Assembly (NCBI RefSeq): GCF_008831285.2
Contig: NC_045145.1
Coordinates: 10,598,802-10,662,801 of the forward strand
Direction of reading: 5' to 3'
From: Nymphaea colorata
Lineage: Eukaryota > Streptophyta > Magnoliopsida > Nymphaeales > Nymphaeaceae
DNA: 64,000 nt
A model generated the notes under the pieces. It searched no databases, was not told where the DNA came from, and saw only the letters and a list, made by a program, of their open reading frames with translations. Numbering within the stretch: the stretch's first letter is position 1; each line of letters starts with the position of its first letter. Position numbers and translations under genes: made by a program. Of this stretch, positions 32,773-45,197 are shown piece by piece.

Positions 32773-35700
32773 TTTGCCTTTACCTGTATAGGGCAGCTAG
32801 AAGGAGGCGCGTATCACTTTGCCTACTGTGGACAACGACTGAAACATGCGACTACGTGAGACATAGGTGGGAAGAGTAAGACCCTCAAATGGTCAAGAGA
32901 AAGGAGAGAAAATCAAAATGAAAATAAAATAAAAAGTGGGATGAGTGTTTATATGCTATTTATAGAAAATTACATGTCATTCCCCAAAATTTTCATAAAT
33001 TTTCAAAATGATAAAAATTATTTATAAAAATTTTTATTAGTGCGCCAAACTGTTGGACATTTTCTAATTAAGGATACTCCTTTATGAAAGGAATTCAAGA
33101 TTGCTCCATGGTTTCTTGGAAATTTCTAAGACCATTGTTAAATTCCATTGTTGGGAATTATTTTCTTCTTTGTATGCCTATCAAATCTAATTATTTGAGA
33201 AGTGAAAATCCTCTTCCATCAAACACTGCTTCAATTTGGAAGAGGAAACAATATTCCTTTTCCACTGATTCTAGAATTATCATTCTAAAACTAAATTTCC
33301 AAAATGATAATTTATGGGCCACAATGGTATCTAAGCAAAGTTCACCAATCTAAAGTGATGTTTTCATCTACATGACTCAAACTAATGTTGTTAGCATTTG
33401 GATAAGAATCTGTCTTCTTTTTCTCAACTAAGATCGAGGCCAAATTCCTCTCATTTTCTGCAACAGCAAGCATACACATGGTTTACATGACTTTTCAACC
33501 TTTTCCTTAAAAGATGCTCACTCTGTTCAGTTTCCTTTGTTTGGCCTACATTTTGCTTAGTGCTAGAGTGAACTAAAAAAATATGATGACAACAACACAA
33601 CAACAAATCATGCTTTAAGTGCTTTTTTTATTGATTAGTAACCTTTAATCTTACATCCTCCTAAATTAGTGGGTTTTTCCCTTTACAATGTGCATTTTGC
33701 CCATGTACATCTACTGTTGTATGCATTACCTAATGGCCCAGCTTATATCATTTTTATTTGGACAACCAAGGGTCTTGTTCCAAGGGGAAATCCTACTACA
33801 CATAATCTACCGTAGGATTAATAAGATGTATACACAATCTTAGATGAAAGTGCATATGATATGCACCATGTACATAGAATTGTGATACACACAACTAAAT
33901 TCTGATTATGCCAAACACCCTAAGTATGAAGTATCCACACAATTATTGACCAAATCATACTGCAAGCTTAATAACCACTCTCGCAAAAACACATATTGAT
34001 CAGAAATCTACCGAAATGAGCTGACTATTCTCAAACACTTAAAACCAGATTACAATATGCAAGAACGAATTAGTGAAGATAACATGATCTGATCATGCAG
34101 CAACGGCTCAACATGCCATGCAAAACAATGAATAAACAACCAATTTAAAATAGAAAACCCTGCAAAAAAGAATGCACCGAGAGAGTGAAACCGAGGAGAA
34201 ACAATGCAAGGATAATGTTAGGTCAACTGCACAATCCATCAGCTTAACCATGATTCTAAACAAGAGTAGCCACTAAACACAACCTAGGTATTTCACAAAC
34301 GTGGCTACATCTTTCTGGATAATGGAAATCAAAAGTAACACTGAAGCAATAACTTAGAAGTAGCTTAATTTAGTATTCACACAACATAACAAGGCATAAG
34401 ACAAAAATAGTCTAGCCGACGGCTTCTAAATCCATTGATTGGTAACCCATACAATAAACTAGAAATATATTAAATATGAAATTTTAGAAGAGTAACCTAT
34501 TCTAAAATATAAAAAGTGCAAAGAATTAAAGCAAGAAAGAAAAACAACATATGCTTTATAAAAAATCTGAGAAGAAAATTCTTGAATTTAGAGAAAGGGA
34601 TGAGAGGGAAACCACACTAGGAGTTCCCTCATGAAGTAGGTGAAAAAGAAATATTGGTCTTATGGCTTGAGAGCAACATACAACCCATGGTTTACATTAG
34701 TTTAGATCCATGTGAATCAAAAGAAATCTTGGAAATTGAGATATAAAGAGGAAGATGATGGAGAGAGGAAGCTAAATGTACAACTATAAGAACCCTTGAT
34801 GCACCATATATTTTGATTGCAAGGAACTTTCGGTCATTCATGAGAAGCCATGCTTTCCCTTTTTGCAAACATGCAAAAACCACAAGAAAAGTTAAGAATA
34901 AACACAAGAAAAGATGAAAGCACAACAAAAAAGGTGAGAGAATAAATCGATCTAAAGTGCATATTCAAATACATCAACAAGAACCCTTGCTATGTTGGAG
35001 AAGGAGCAGAAGAAGAGTGTTGAATCTCCCAGAACTTGAATGACCTCTATGGTCTGCATAAAGCTTCACTTTTTTTCATTAGGAACATTACTACATGTCC
35101 ACACTAGGGGCTGGAAACAAAAATATTTATGAAAAAACTCAAAATGTGCTTGAAATTACATAAAACAAAATTGTTGCCCCTTATAGTATCATCTCTTATA
35201 ATTTTCTTCAATTCCTCCATTTAGAAAGGAGTTTGGGTATGAATTTAAGTTTAGAGATAGTTTAGGATCCACAGAAGCATACATAGAATGAATCTAACCC
35301 AAAAGTACTTGCAGAATTGATTCATAACACAAAAGGGGCTCTTTCTCATATATGATTGTATTGTAATTTTAGACAAAACAATTAACACCCAAAGCTACCA
35401 TAAAATTGGTTCTAAATCATTAGAAACATAAACATATTATGAATCTTACTATAAATATAATAACTTTATGAAATCAAATTTTATCACAAAAGGTAGTGAT
35501 TTTGAAGAAAATGAACTCACCTCCATTTTTTAAGATGTGAAAAAAGGGACAGGAGACATCACCTAATCTGTTAGTACAAGATTTAGCCATTCATGGTACC
35601 TTTATCATGGTAATCAAATTAAAGATTAGGTATATGTCTTATTATCACTAAGCATTATCAATGAAAAAATGCCCATATGAGTATATGATTGGTTCTTAAA

Positions 35701-38446
35701 TGGACTAATTTTGAAAATCATGATGTTGTATAAACTTTTAGGAAGATGCATAGTTAGAAAACCCTAACTAGAATCTCAGGGTTTTAAAAAATACGTTGAA
35801 GTATCTTTAGAAAACTCTTTCATCATTAGGTCTATTCATGCATACATTCTACTTTTGTATGATGCATGAATTTCAAAAAACTAAGACTAAAGTCTAGGTT
35901 TCAAAATAAAATTTGAAGTTTATCCGTTTTAACATATATTTTGGATAAAATTGGATTTAAAGCATGAATGCGAGGATGTTGGGGAACGTATGAGCCTAGG
36001 GGTTGGCCATATGGAATGGAGATACTAAATCCTAATTAGGAGGGCAACTAGCACTTTGGTTGTGTTTTTAAATCAATTTTGAAAAGAAACATCAATGATT
36101 TGGATGTGGGAAACCCTATTGGGTCTAGAAGCAATTGAATTTGAGTGGAGAAGGAGTTGCTTAAATTCATTCGAATGACATAAGCATACAAATGTTGACC
36201 AAACTAGGATTTTAGGATTGCAAAACTTTGAAATGAAAAAATTAAAGGGGTGACTAGCTAAAGGGGTTAGGAATTGAATAACAAGTTTTCAAATGCCAAG
36301 TCTTCATGTTTTGGAATTTTGAAATATATGTATTTCTTGAGGAAATTGAGAGACAAACTCTTTCATGCCATGCTTGGGGGTAGATTGCATAAATCAAATT
36401 TATCTTTCTTGATTTCTTTTAAGGAAATGCTTTGTACCATATTCTTGTATCACCACAAGTTTATGTACTTATACATGCTCTTAGCATATTCTACATTATG
36501 TATGTTATACTCAACATAGAACAATATATGTTATTAAAGTACTGAGTGAATAACCTAAATAGAAAAAATGAAAAACAAATGTAATCAAATACACAATGAT
36601 GTATTTTCTCATGAGAGCACATGATGGTATGAGGCAGCCATGAGTGATTTCTCATGTTATATGAGCATAGATGGAATTGAAACTATATGCAATTTATGAA
36701 GTTGAACATGATTTCCCATTGTTTCTTAGTTGATAGTTTATGTTCCAGATTTGGGTGACTAGGCAAACATTGTCTAAATGAGTATGGGATCTTGACATAT
36801 CTCAGGGCAGATTCCAAATGATATAGTTTTTGGGTTAGGGAGATAGGGATAAAGATAATAAGCTAGAAAACTCCTATAGCCTTCATATAGGAAACATATT
36901 ACAAGATTCTAAATCATGGACGTACTAAATGATATCGGATTGGACTGAAATCTTAGGGTCAGAAATAAGACAGCAAGAACTTTTCAATGACACCCAAATT
37001 GTGAAAAGACAGGTTCAAAAGCTTGAGTTATAGAGCTCATAAGTTGAATTTGCTATATTTTGTTTTCATATAGAAGTAGAAAACATGATTGCATAAAATA
37101 TATTCTGACTTGGATTCCTATGAATTTGATGGTTTGAGGAGACATGTTGAGCTTTCCATGTACACCTAGATAATTAAAATATGAACTTGGGACTCAAAGT
37201 TCTAGGCTTTACAATTCAGTCTAAGTTTTGGTTTTCTGCAAAAATAGAAACTAGAACGTAACAAAAAACAAAGGCTGTTCTTAATGACAAGAGGGGTGCC
37301 TAATGAGAGTTTGTGAGAAGCATCTAAATACATGGGAAAATCAATTCCAGCCAATGGTATGTAAAAACTACATCTAAATTAGCAGACATGATGCATGCAA
37401 CATGATGTAAAACAAAAAATAACATAACCGAAATATGATAGAAGTTAGATGGTTGTAAGTAACTTAAACGACCTATCAAATTTGCATGAATGTAGATGAA
37501 ACTTTGGAAAGATGTCTTAGACATGTAAATCTAACACTTCAATTAATAAATTAATAAAAATATGCATTGGAACTTGAGTTACAACTTTTACAACTCATGA
37601 TAGGATTTTGACCTTTATAGAAATAGAAAACTGGACATGTTAAAAAAAGCGCGTGTTACTAATTTGCCAACTTTAGCATAACAAGAAACATATTCAATGA
37701 TCTTAGGTTTGCTTAATACTTGGTATTGATGGTCTAGATACATCCATGTTGGATGACATGAAAGCATAACCATTTTGAGAGAGTAAACCCTAGAGTTTTA
37801 AAACATGTAATCTAGAGGATTTAGAACTTGTCAGGGGTCGCAATACATAATCAGACCTATAAAATAGAACTCACCACATAAATAAACTAACACATGAAAG
37901 ATTATCCAAACACTAGTTATGATGCATGAAGATTAATGTAAAAAAAACGTTGATTAGGCCTTCAGTAAAGAATTTCCTTCAAAGAAAGAGAATCACTCTA
38001 GTTCACATAGTGGCTATTTCTAACCTATATAACTAGTAAGCAATAAACAATCAAATAAAAATATGATCAAAGCACATGAAGATCATAAAAAAAATCTATC
38101 GACTAAAATCAATGCATAAACAATATAAGTCGCAAAAGCAAATGCCACATAAAACGATAAGATAGCTAAGGTATCAACTATGAGAAAACAAATGATAAGG
38201 GAGACTATCAAAGTGACAACATAAAAAAAAACTATATAAAAGGATTAAAGAAAGGAAAGAAGACATGAAAAATAAGAAGAAATAGAAAGATGAAATAAAA
38301 TAATAAAATAAATAAAAGTAAAATAAGAAGAAAAATTTAAAGAAGAAGAAAACTAGTGTAGAAAGAAAACTAAAAGAGGAGGAAGAAGAGGATTAAAGAA
38401 GAATAAAATTGGGGGGAGGGCTTGAGAAGGGGAGAGAGAGAGGGAG
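32773..38446. other. AT-rich, gene-free region
   Basis: Long AT-rich DNA without a supportable gene. Open stretches at 33084-33353 and elsewhere have no recognisable domain. About 38255-38446 is strongly purine-rich on the plus strand and abuts the LTR at 38447. Confidence 0.5.
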
Positions 38447-39614
38447 TGTTACCACCCCAAATTTTTTTTTCAAAAGCACTGTAATCCATTTGACTCAGCA
38501 AAATTCTCAGTTATTTCAATCATTTGGATCTAATTTTGGACACTAAACCCAACCCTAGACCCAAAACAAACTTCTATATCCATACCTAAGTTCAATTCAC
38601 GACTATTCGATCTAAAATGGATCCTTAGGCCATATCTGAGTCGAAATGCAACATTTGAATCCAAAATTCAACTTTAGACCAAGATTCGGATCCAAATCCA
38701 AGTCCTAGATTTGAAATGCACACTTTGATCCAAAATACGAAGCCAAAGCCTGTGACTGAGCCCCACGAACGAAATTAAGTCCAAATTAGAAAAATGAACC
38801 TATAAAGCCGCTCTTGGATCCAAATTATATCCAAAAACAAAGTCTAGATCCAAATAAAAATTTGAAACTTAGAATCCAAAGTCAGATCAAAACAACAAAT
38901 TTTGATGCTATCAAGCGCCACATGTGCATGGACAGACCTTCCATTTCTTTTCTGTCTTGTTCTCGCGCCAAAAATGTGTTTTGACTTTTGAGCTTAAACC
39001 ACTTACCTAATCCTTGATCCAAGTCTCGAACATCGATTAGAATGCATCGGTGACCAATCAAACCTAATCTGGATCTAAATCGAGTCTGGAATCACTCAAA
39101 ATGGAGTCGGCCCTATCTATAATAAAGACCATTTTACCCTTTTAAAATAAACATTAAAAAAATAATTTTATGTTTTTTTAATGAATGGAACCCCTTGGAG
39201 GCCAAGGAGGTGAAATTCATCCCTTATTGGTCCAAAGGAGACAATAAGGGATGGGGGGGATTTCACCCCTTTTACTTAGAATCATGTTTCCAAAAGAATT
39301 ACTAAAGCAGAATTTCTCTTCAATGTGACATTGGAGACTTAGCATAGGCTCTTGCATGAGCCCAAGTTCCTCTCCAGCCTATATAGAGAAATAAAAGTAA
39401 GATATTTTTTAAGTTATTTGTTGATTTCAACTTTTATACATGCACATAATTATCTTTCTTTGTCATTCTCTCTCTATGATTTAACATACTGTTTTACAAA
39501 TTTTCATATACATGTACATATAAATAAATATATACGTGTATTTCATTTTCTCTCTCTACAATCTTTTATCTCTCTCTTTGAGTTCATGTCTTTTTTGACA
39601 AATTTTTATATAGG

Positions 39615-39669
<55 letters not shown>

Positions 39670-40724
39670 ATTCCTCTATTTCTCCCTCCCTAAAAGCCTA
39701 TTTTTCTCTCTCTCTAAAATCTTCCTCTCTTTCTCTCTCTCTTTCTAAAATCTTCTTCTCCCTCTCCATTAGAGTTAATGCTTTCCTTTCACGAGCTCTC
39801 ATGTACGTATATATAAGTACATATATATATAAGTACATATATGTATATGTATTTCTCTCTCCCTTTAAAACTTTTTTTGTGATTTCAAAATCTCTTTTTC
39901 TTTTTCTTTCTCCATATTCCTCTTGGATTAAAACATTTTCTCTTTTCCATTCTTTCGAACATTTCCCTCATAATATTTAAAATTTTAACTTTTAAGTTCA
40001 CTAAGACCAAACCCAAGTAATGACCTACTATTGGATTCATGTTTGATGGTCTACAACCCCATTCTATTTTTCAAAAATTTTTCTCTTCATAAGAATATTT
40101 ACAGCAATTATATAAATAAAAGTGGTAAACTTAGATGTATGTGATAGTAAGAATGGTTTTAGATGGTAGGAATGCATGATTTGCTTCCAACCATGTAAGG
40201 TCAATGCATTCATGCATTCACATTTACTTATGAAAATCACAAATGATCACAAATACCTCTCTAAAAAAATTTAAACAAGATGAGATGAAACTCTAGCTAG
40301 GTAGTAACCAAATTAGAGCAAAATGTCAAACATGCTTAAATTCTTAAGTGAACACTAAATCAACTTCAAAAAGTAATCTTCAACGGTTTCCAAATGATAT
40401 TTGGAAAGATTTTCTAATTCAAAATCTTTCAAATCAAAATGGTTTATACTCTCAAATGATTCTTCAAAACTTTCACAAAAATTTGAAACATCAAATCTTC
40501 AATATTTTCTCAAACACCACACCACATTTAGGATGAAAAAGATGTTTAAGCAAAAACAAAATGCATCAAGAATAAATATAACGCTGGAATTGGTTACTCC
40601 TGGTAAAGGTGTCGGGAACGGTCAGTCCTCGTACCAACAGGCGAGTCTCTTTCTCTCATTTCAAAATAAAACTTTGTATTTCTGAAGCACTCCAAAACTG
40701 AAATAAATTTTGGGGATGTAAACA
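38447..40724. repeat. LTR copy 1 (2.28 kb), inverted relative to copy at 47578
   Basis: The ends are TGTTACCACCCC and GGGGATGTAAACA. Its reverse complement matches 47578-48969 and 53655-54828, clearest at 40350-40724 versus 47578-47990 and 38447-39120 versus about 54400-54828. Flanks GGGAG and GAAAG share three of five bases, so it may be a worn solo LTR. Alternatively it is the 3' LTR of a plus-strand element, because a purine tract directly precedes it. Confidence 0.65.
39614..39667. repeat. (TA)n(TG)n microsatellite
   Basis: A TA run followed by a TG run, within LTR copy 1. Confidence 0.97.
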
Positions 40725-40865
40725 GAAAGCATACCTTAGAGAAAGTGTCGCATGGACATGTGTAGGCATCCTTCTCCTCTTCTCCCTGCATATTCCGACC
40801 TACAAAAAGTCTACCTTGAAAAGGTACAAGAAGCATGATTTATAAATGTAATTGCTTCCCCTTAA

Positions 40866-41299
40866 GACCCTGTTTGGATGGAGGGAAAGGGAGAGATTCA
40901 ACAATCAATCATTTGTTTGGTTAGTTAATTAAAAAGGAGGGAAATGAAAGAAAATTAAAAAGTTTGTTTGGTTACAAATGGAGGGAAAGGAAAAGAAAAT
41001 GTAATATAAATTCAATCCCTCCAAAATTGGACGGATTGAGAAGGAAATGAAACCTCTGCCTCTTTCTACCATCTATACCCCTCTTAATTTTTTAAACATT
41101 TTGAATGTTAGGGGTATTATTGTAGAGTATTATAAGTTCTATAATTTCCTTTCATTTCTATACAAACAAGCTTTATAATCATCTCTTTACTTTCCTTTCA
41201 TTTTCATTCTCATCCTTTCCCATTCCATTTCACTCCCTTTCTTTTCCTTTCCTTTCCATCCCTCCCTTTCCTTCCCTTTCCCTCCATCCAAACAAAGCA
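40866..41299. mobile_element. Harbinger-like MITE, 434 bp
   Basis: The ends are GACCCTGTTTGGATGGAGGG and, inverted, TGCTTTGTTTGGATGGAGGG, flanked by TAA at 40863-40865 and 41300-41302. It has no ORF. The right half matches the left part of the 29162-30391 element in inverse orientation. Confidence 0.8.
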
Positions 41300-42749
41300 T
41301 AAAGGGGACACAAGGATTAAGAAATCTATAATAATGACTGAAGTTTAAAACTTTAAGTAGATGAGATGGTGTGGCTTAGTTTAGCTATTTTATATTTATA
41401 TTTTGAATATTATTTTGAAATCCAATTTTGGATCTGGGAGAAGGAATTGATCTGGATTTAATGAGCATAGACAACTTCTAGAATATAGATGTCATACATG
41501 GGTTTGGATTGCAAAATTTGAATTGAAGACTTGATCCAAAAAAAATTATAGATTCCATATAATAAATTGAGAAGTTTTGAATCTTTGAATCAAGATTTGA
41601 AATAGAGATTTAGATCTAAAGCAAGTGAACTCGTAAAGGCAAACTACTTAATAGACTGACATGGAATCAAGTTGGCAAGTAATGCTCATCTGCAATACGG
41701 TTGTAGTCATCACCACCTGGCTGCAACATTAGAAACGCATAAATCAGATTTAATGAATGGGTTTAGAAAATAAAGTTATAGAGGCAATCAAAACCTTATT
41801 GGTAATAGAATAATTGTCAATGTCTATATCAAGTTTGGGAAATTAATAGAACATTCAAAATGTGCATATGATGATATGCCACAAAAAAATGACCTTGACT
41901 CCAGTAAAGGTTTCTAATCACTCCTCAAAGTCAAGAAAAGGGATCATTTCACTTCTCTCATGACCTAGAAATTGCACTGGATGGCAATATGCTGTAATTT
42001 CATTGCACTATGATGTAATGAACCATGCAAAATTTTGTCAAGCAATCACTACCTAGCCAATTCATTATACAAGACTTGCTTGGGTTTCCTTGAATAAATT
42101 TCTAACCTTAGTGACTTGGCTGGTTGAATTTGACTTCCATAGAGTGCACATATGGACATAGCGATCATGAACTGGCTGCCTTCCTTTTTAAAAAGTCGAA
42201 ACCCAACCATGTTAAAAAAATATTGACACATTCATATAAAAGCAACAGTTGAATGAATGAAATAGCAGCCAGTATTGTGAATAGAAGATTTGGTGCCATC
42301 TATGATTCTCACAAACCACCACCTGCTTGTCACACATGCTTCATATATTTCATAATCCGGTAGGGCTGTCTGCCTTGTTAATGGAAACAACTGCTTACCG
42401 ATCCCTCTCTTCCTATTAGTTAGACAACAAAAGCAGGGAAGGCAAGGGACTTACTGTTAACTTCCCAAGATAACACATAAACTCATGCACATAGCCTTAA
42501 TGAAAGCCTAGCCTTCACTAAATAAGGTAAATCTCATAATGCCTTTAGGGTTTAATCCCTACTCAACTTATACAAGTGTACGCTGGGGTGGGTTAACCTA
42601 CCTGTTACCATGACCCAACCCACAGATAGGGTCCATCTAAATGATCTACTACCTCGACTTCAGACTAAAGAGCCAACCTAACTCTAAGGACTCTAACGTG
42701 ACTCCAGCTTAACACTACTGAAGACCTGACTTCAGCTTGTCTAACATTT
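41300..42749. other. Gene-free DNA, probably partly an LTR
   Basis: No gene. About 42280-42750 may be the 3' LTR belonging to the integrase scrap at 42750-43210 (minus strand), since a GTAAGGGGGGAA polypurine tract precedes a TGTTAGACAAG start near 42748. Confidence 0.4.
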
Positions 42750-43210
42750 ATTCCCCCCTTACAGAAACACCTTGTCCTCAAGGTGTGAAGTCTTGGATTT
42801 GGCACTGAATATCTTCTGCAGACTCCCAACTGACTAATAATTCTTCCCAGCAGGCCCACTCAATAAGCCTTTTACTTATTTTGTTGTTATTGATGGCCAA
42901 CTTGTGATAAGGAAACAGGGCTGGAGTCCCTTACAAGACTGGTGCCATGCAAGCTTACTCACTAGTGTGGGGTTGGTAACAGGCTTCAACTTTGATACAT
43001 GAAAAACAGGATGAATCAGGCTGCCTTTAGGCAATTGCACTTCATATGCCGAGGTTCCAACCTTCCTTTTTATGATGTAGGGTCCTAGATATCGGGATGC
43101 TAGTTTGACATTTCTCCTTGTAATCTGTGTTCCCAGTAAATGGGATGGTTGCACAGGTACACCCAGTCTCTTGCCTTGGACTGCTGGTCGTGATGGCATC
43201 TGTTATATTG
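42750..43210 (-). pseudogene. Ty3/gypsy integrase C-terminus remnant
   Basis: The minus-strand frame encodes K-L-A-S-R-Y-L-G-P-Y-I-I-K-R-K-V-G and I-H-P-V-F-H-V-S-K-L-K-P (about 43105-42965), the hallmark of the Ty3 integrase C-terminal domain. Upstream, in another frame, is R-D-W-V-Y-L. A chromodomain-like end (W-E-S-A-E-D-I-Q, about 42840-42810) and a polypurine tract follow. Frameshifts separate these pieces. Confidence 0.8.
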
Positions 43211-43975
43211 CAGAACCATTGGTACAGTAAAACTGGTACGGCGAGACATGGCGGTACATGGTGGTACGTTTGTTCTTCTGGCGGCAAATGCTTGGGTTCA
43301 CTAGGGGCTTTGGATAGCAATGGCGGGCTGTGGCTGGCGACGAACGGCAACAAATAGTGACCGGCGACCGGCCTCTTTTGTTCTTCGCCTTGCTCTTCTT
43401 TGATAGCTCGACTGCATATATCGTTGCAGAAGAAGGGGAAACGAGCGATCTTGGAGCTCTCTTTAGCATTGCATTTGACGAATCTCTTGTTGATCGTGTC
43501 TGTTCCTGGTGCTGCTAGGGTTTCAATTTGGGGACCGACCAGCCATTATGGGGTTATCGGATTTGGGGTAAATGTTGCATGTATTTGTAAATTGTAAGTT
43601 GTTTGTCATATTACTGATTGTGTATTAGATAAATCAGGTGAATGCAAATTGCAATGCATTTTTTATGCCACTAGTTGATACTTTATGCTGAACTCTGTTG
43701 ACTGTTGTGTAACTGTTTTATGACTTATGGGATGAGATGATCTATGGAAGGATCATTTTATGTTTTTTTTTTTATGACTTATGAGATTATCTATGAGGCT
43801 ATATTGCTTTAATGATGGGATGATATCATTGTTTTTTAATTTTTTAAAATTTTTAATTAAAAATATACAATTTTCACCGTACCGCCACGTCAACATCTAT
43901 GAAAACACCGTAGCAATACCCATACCTCCGTACTTGTACCAGTACCTGTAACCGTACCTCGGTGACATAGTGTAT
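43211..43975. other. GTAC-rich bordered segment, possible insertion
   Basis: About 43221-43268 holds four GGTAC-type motifs and about 43878-43965 holds five, the latter in inverse orientation. The right end inverted reads GGTACGGTTACAGGTACTGGTAC, similar to the left end. Between them lies more GC-rich DNA with a CTAGGGTTT phrase typical of plant gene starts. No protein domain was recognised. Confidence 0.35.
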
Positions 43976-45163
43976 GTTGTGCCCATGCAACGCCAGGGCA
44001 TTCAACTAAGTATGTACATTGTACATTCTCTGTCACAGAAGTCAATACTAGAAGTTCATATATAAATAATATGGTCCACCCCCTATGTATGCTCATTGTG
44101 TGCATAGGGTAGTGCACAAAATTTGTTCTCTACATTTTTGGCTTTCTATGGCACACAATTTTTCATCATAGAAAATAGTTGTTCATGTGTAAAACTATGC
44201 GTCAGGTACCTCCAGTGCCACAATAGGTGACATTTCTTATAGTGCCTCTAAAGTTGAAGACTAGTTTGATGAAAATAAAAATCAAAAGAAAAGAAGAAAA
44301 CAAAATTAAAACAGAAATAAAAAACAAAAGAAATGAGAGAAAATTAAACAAAGAAAAGTGCACTAGTGAATGGCTCACAAGATTTTGAGGAACAAATTCT
44401 ACTACATTGAATATGGAAATCTTCTTTATATGGGCAGTTCCAAGCTCATGCCTACTCCTTCCAAATTTCCTTGTCCTTTGAAATTTCCTATCAAGTCAAA
44501 AATAGCTCCTCCATGTTCATATCTTGAAAATGGAGCCATCTCAAAGACTTGATACCATTTCCTTAGAGTAGATCCAGAACACACACACACACACATATAT
44601 ATAAGCTAAATGCGGGATGTTGTCTGATAACAAAACATTTTAAAACCATTGCTAAAAAACCATGTGAGGAAGAACTAAAAACTATTTAAGTACATAAATG
44701 GTTTATGGCATTTTTAACAACGTTTCATGTAGCATTTAGCCACAACTTCTAATATTTAGCTATACAGTAAGTAGCAGATTTCAATTTTATGCATGTACAT
44801 GTGAGTCTGTGTTTGTAGAAAAACTAGAAGCTATTAGATCCTTATATACCAGATTTAACAGGAACCATTGGTCTGTCGATTTTAAGTAGATTAGATGTTG
44901 GTGATTAATTTGAAAATATGGATTGCTGTTTTTTCAAAAGATCAAATTACCCTTAAAGGAAGAAAGTGCTTTCGTCTTAAGAAACTGACTTGTTGCCTCC
45001 TCCTCCTCCTCCTCCTCCTCTATCTCTATCCTTTGAGTGGTATTTCAATCTTTTCTAGAAAATAGATTGACTTTCATATTTTTTAACTTCCTTCATTTTT
45101 TGGTTTGCTTAGAATCAAGGCCCAGATGATTCTTATTGAGTCTAGTAATTACCTGATTTCATT

Positions 45164-45197
<34 letters not shown>

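Noticed and set aside
39352-39980. Plus-strand ORFs rich in Ser, Tyr and Val
   Set aside because: They translate TA/TG and CT simple repeats in an LTR.
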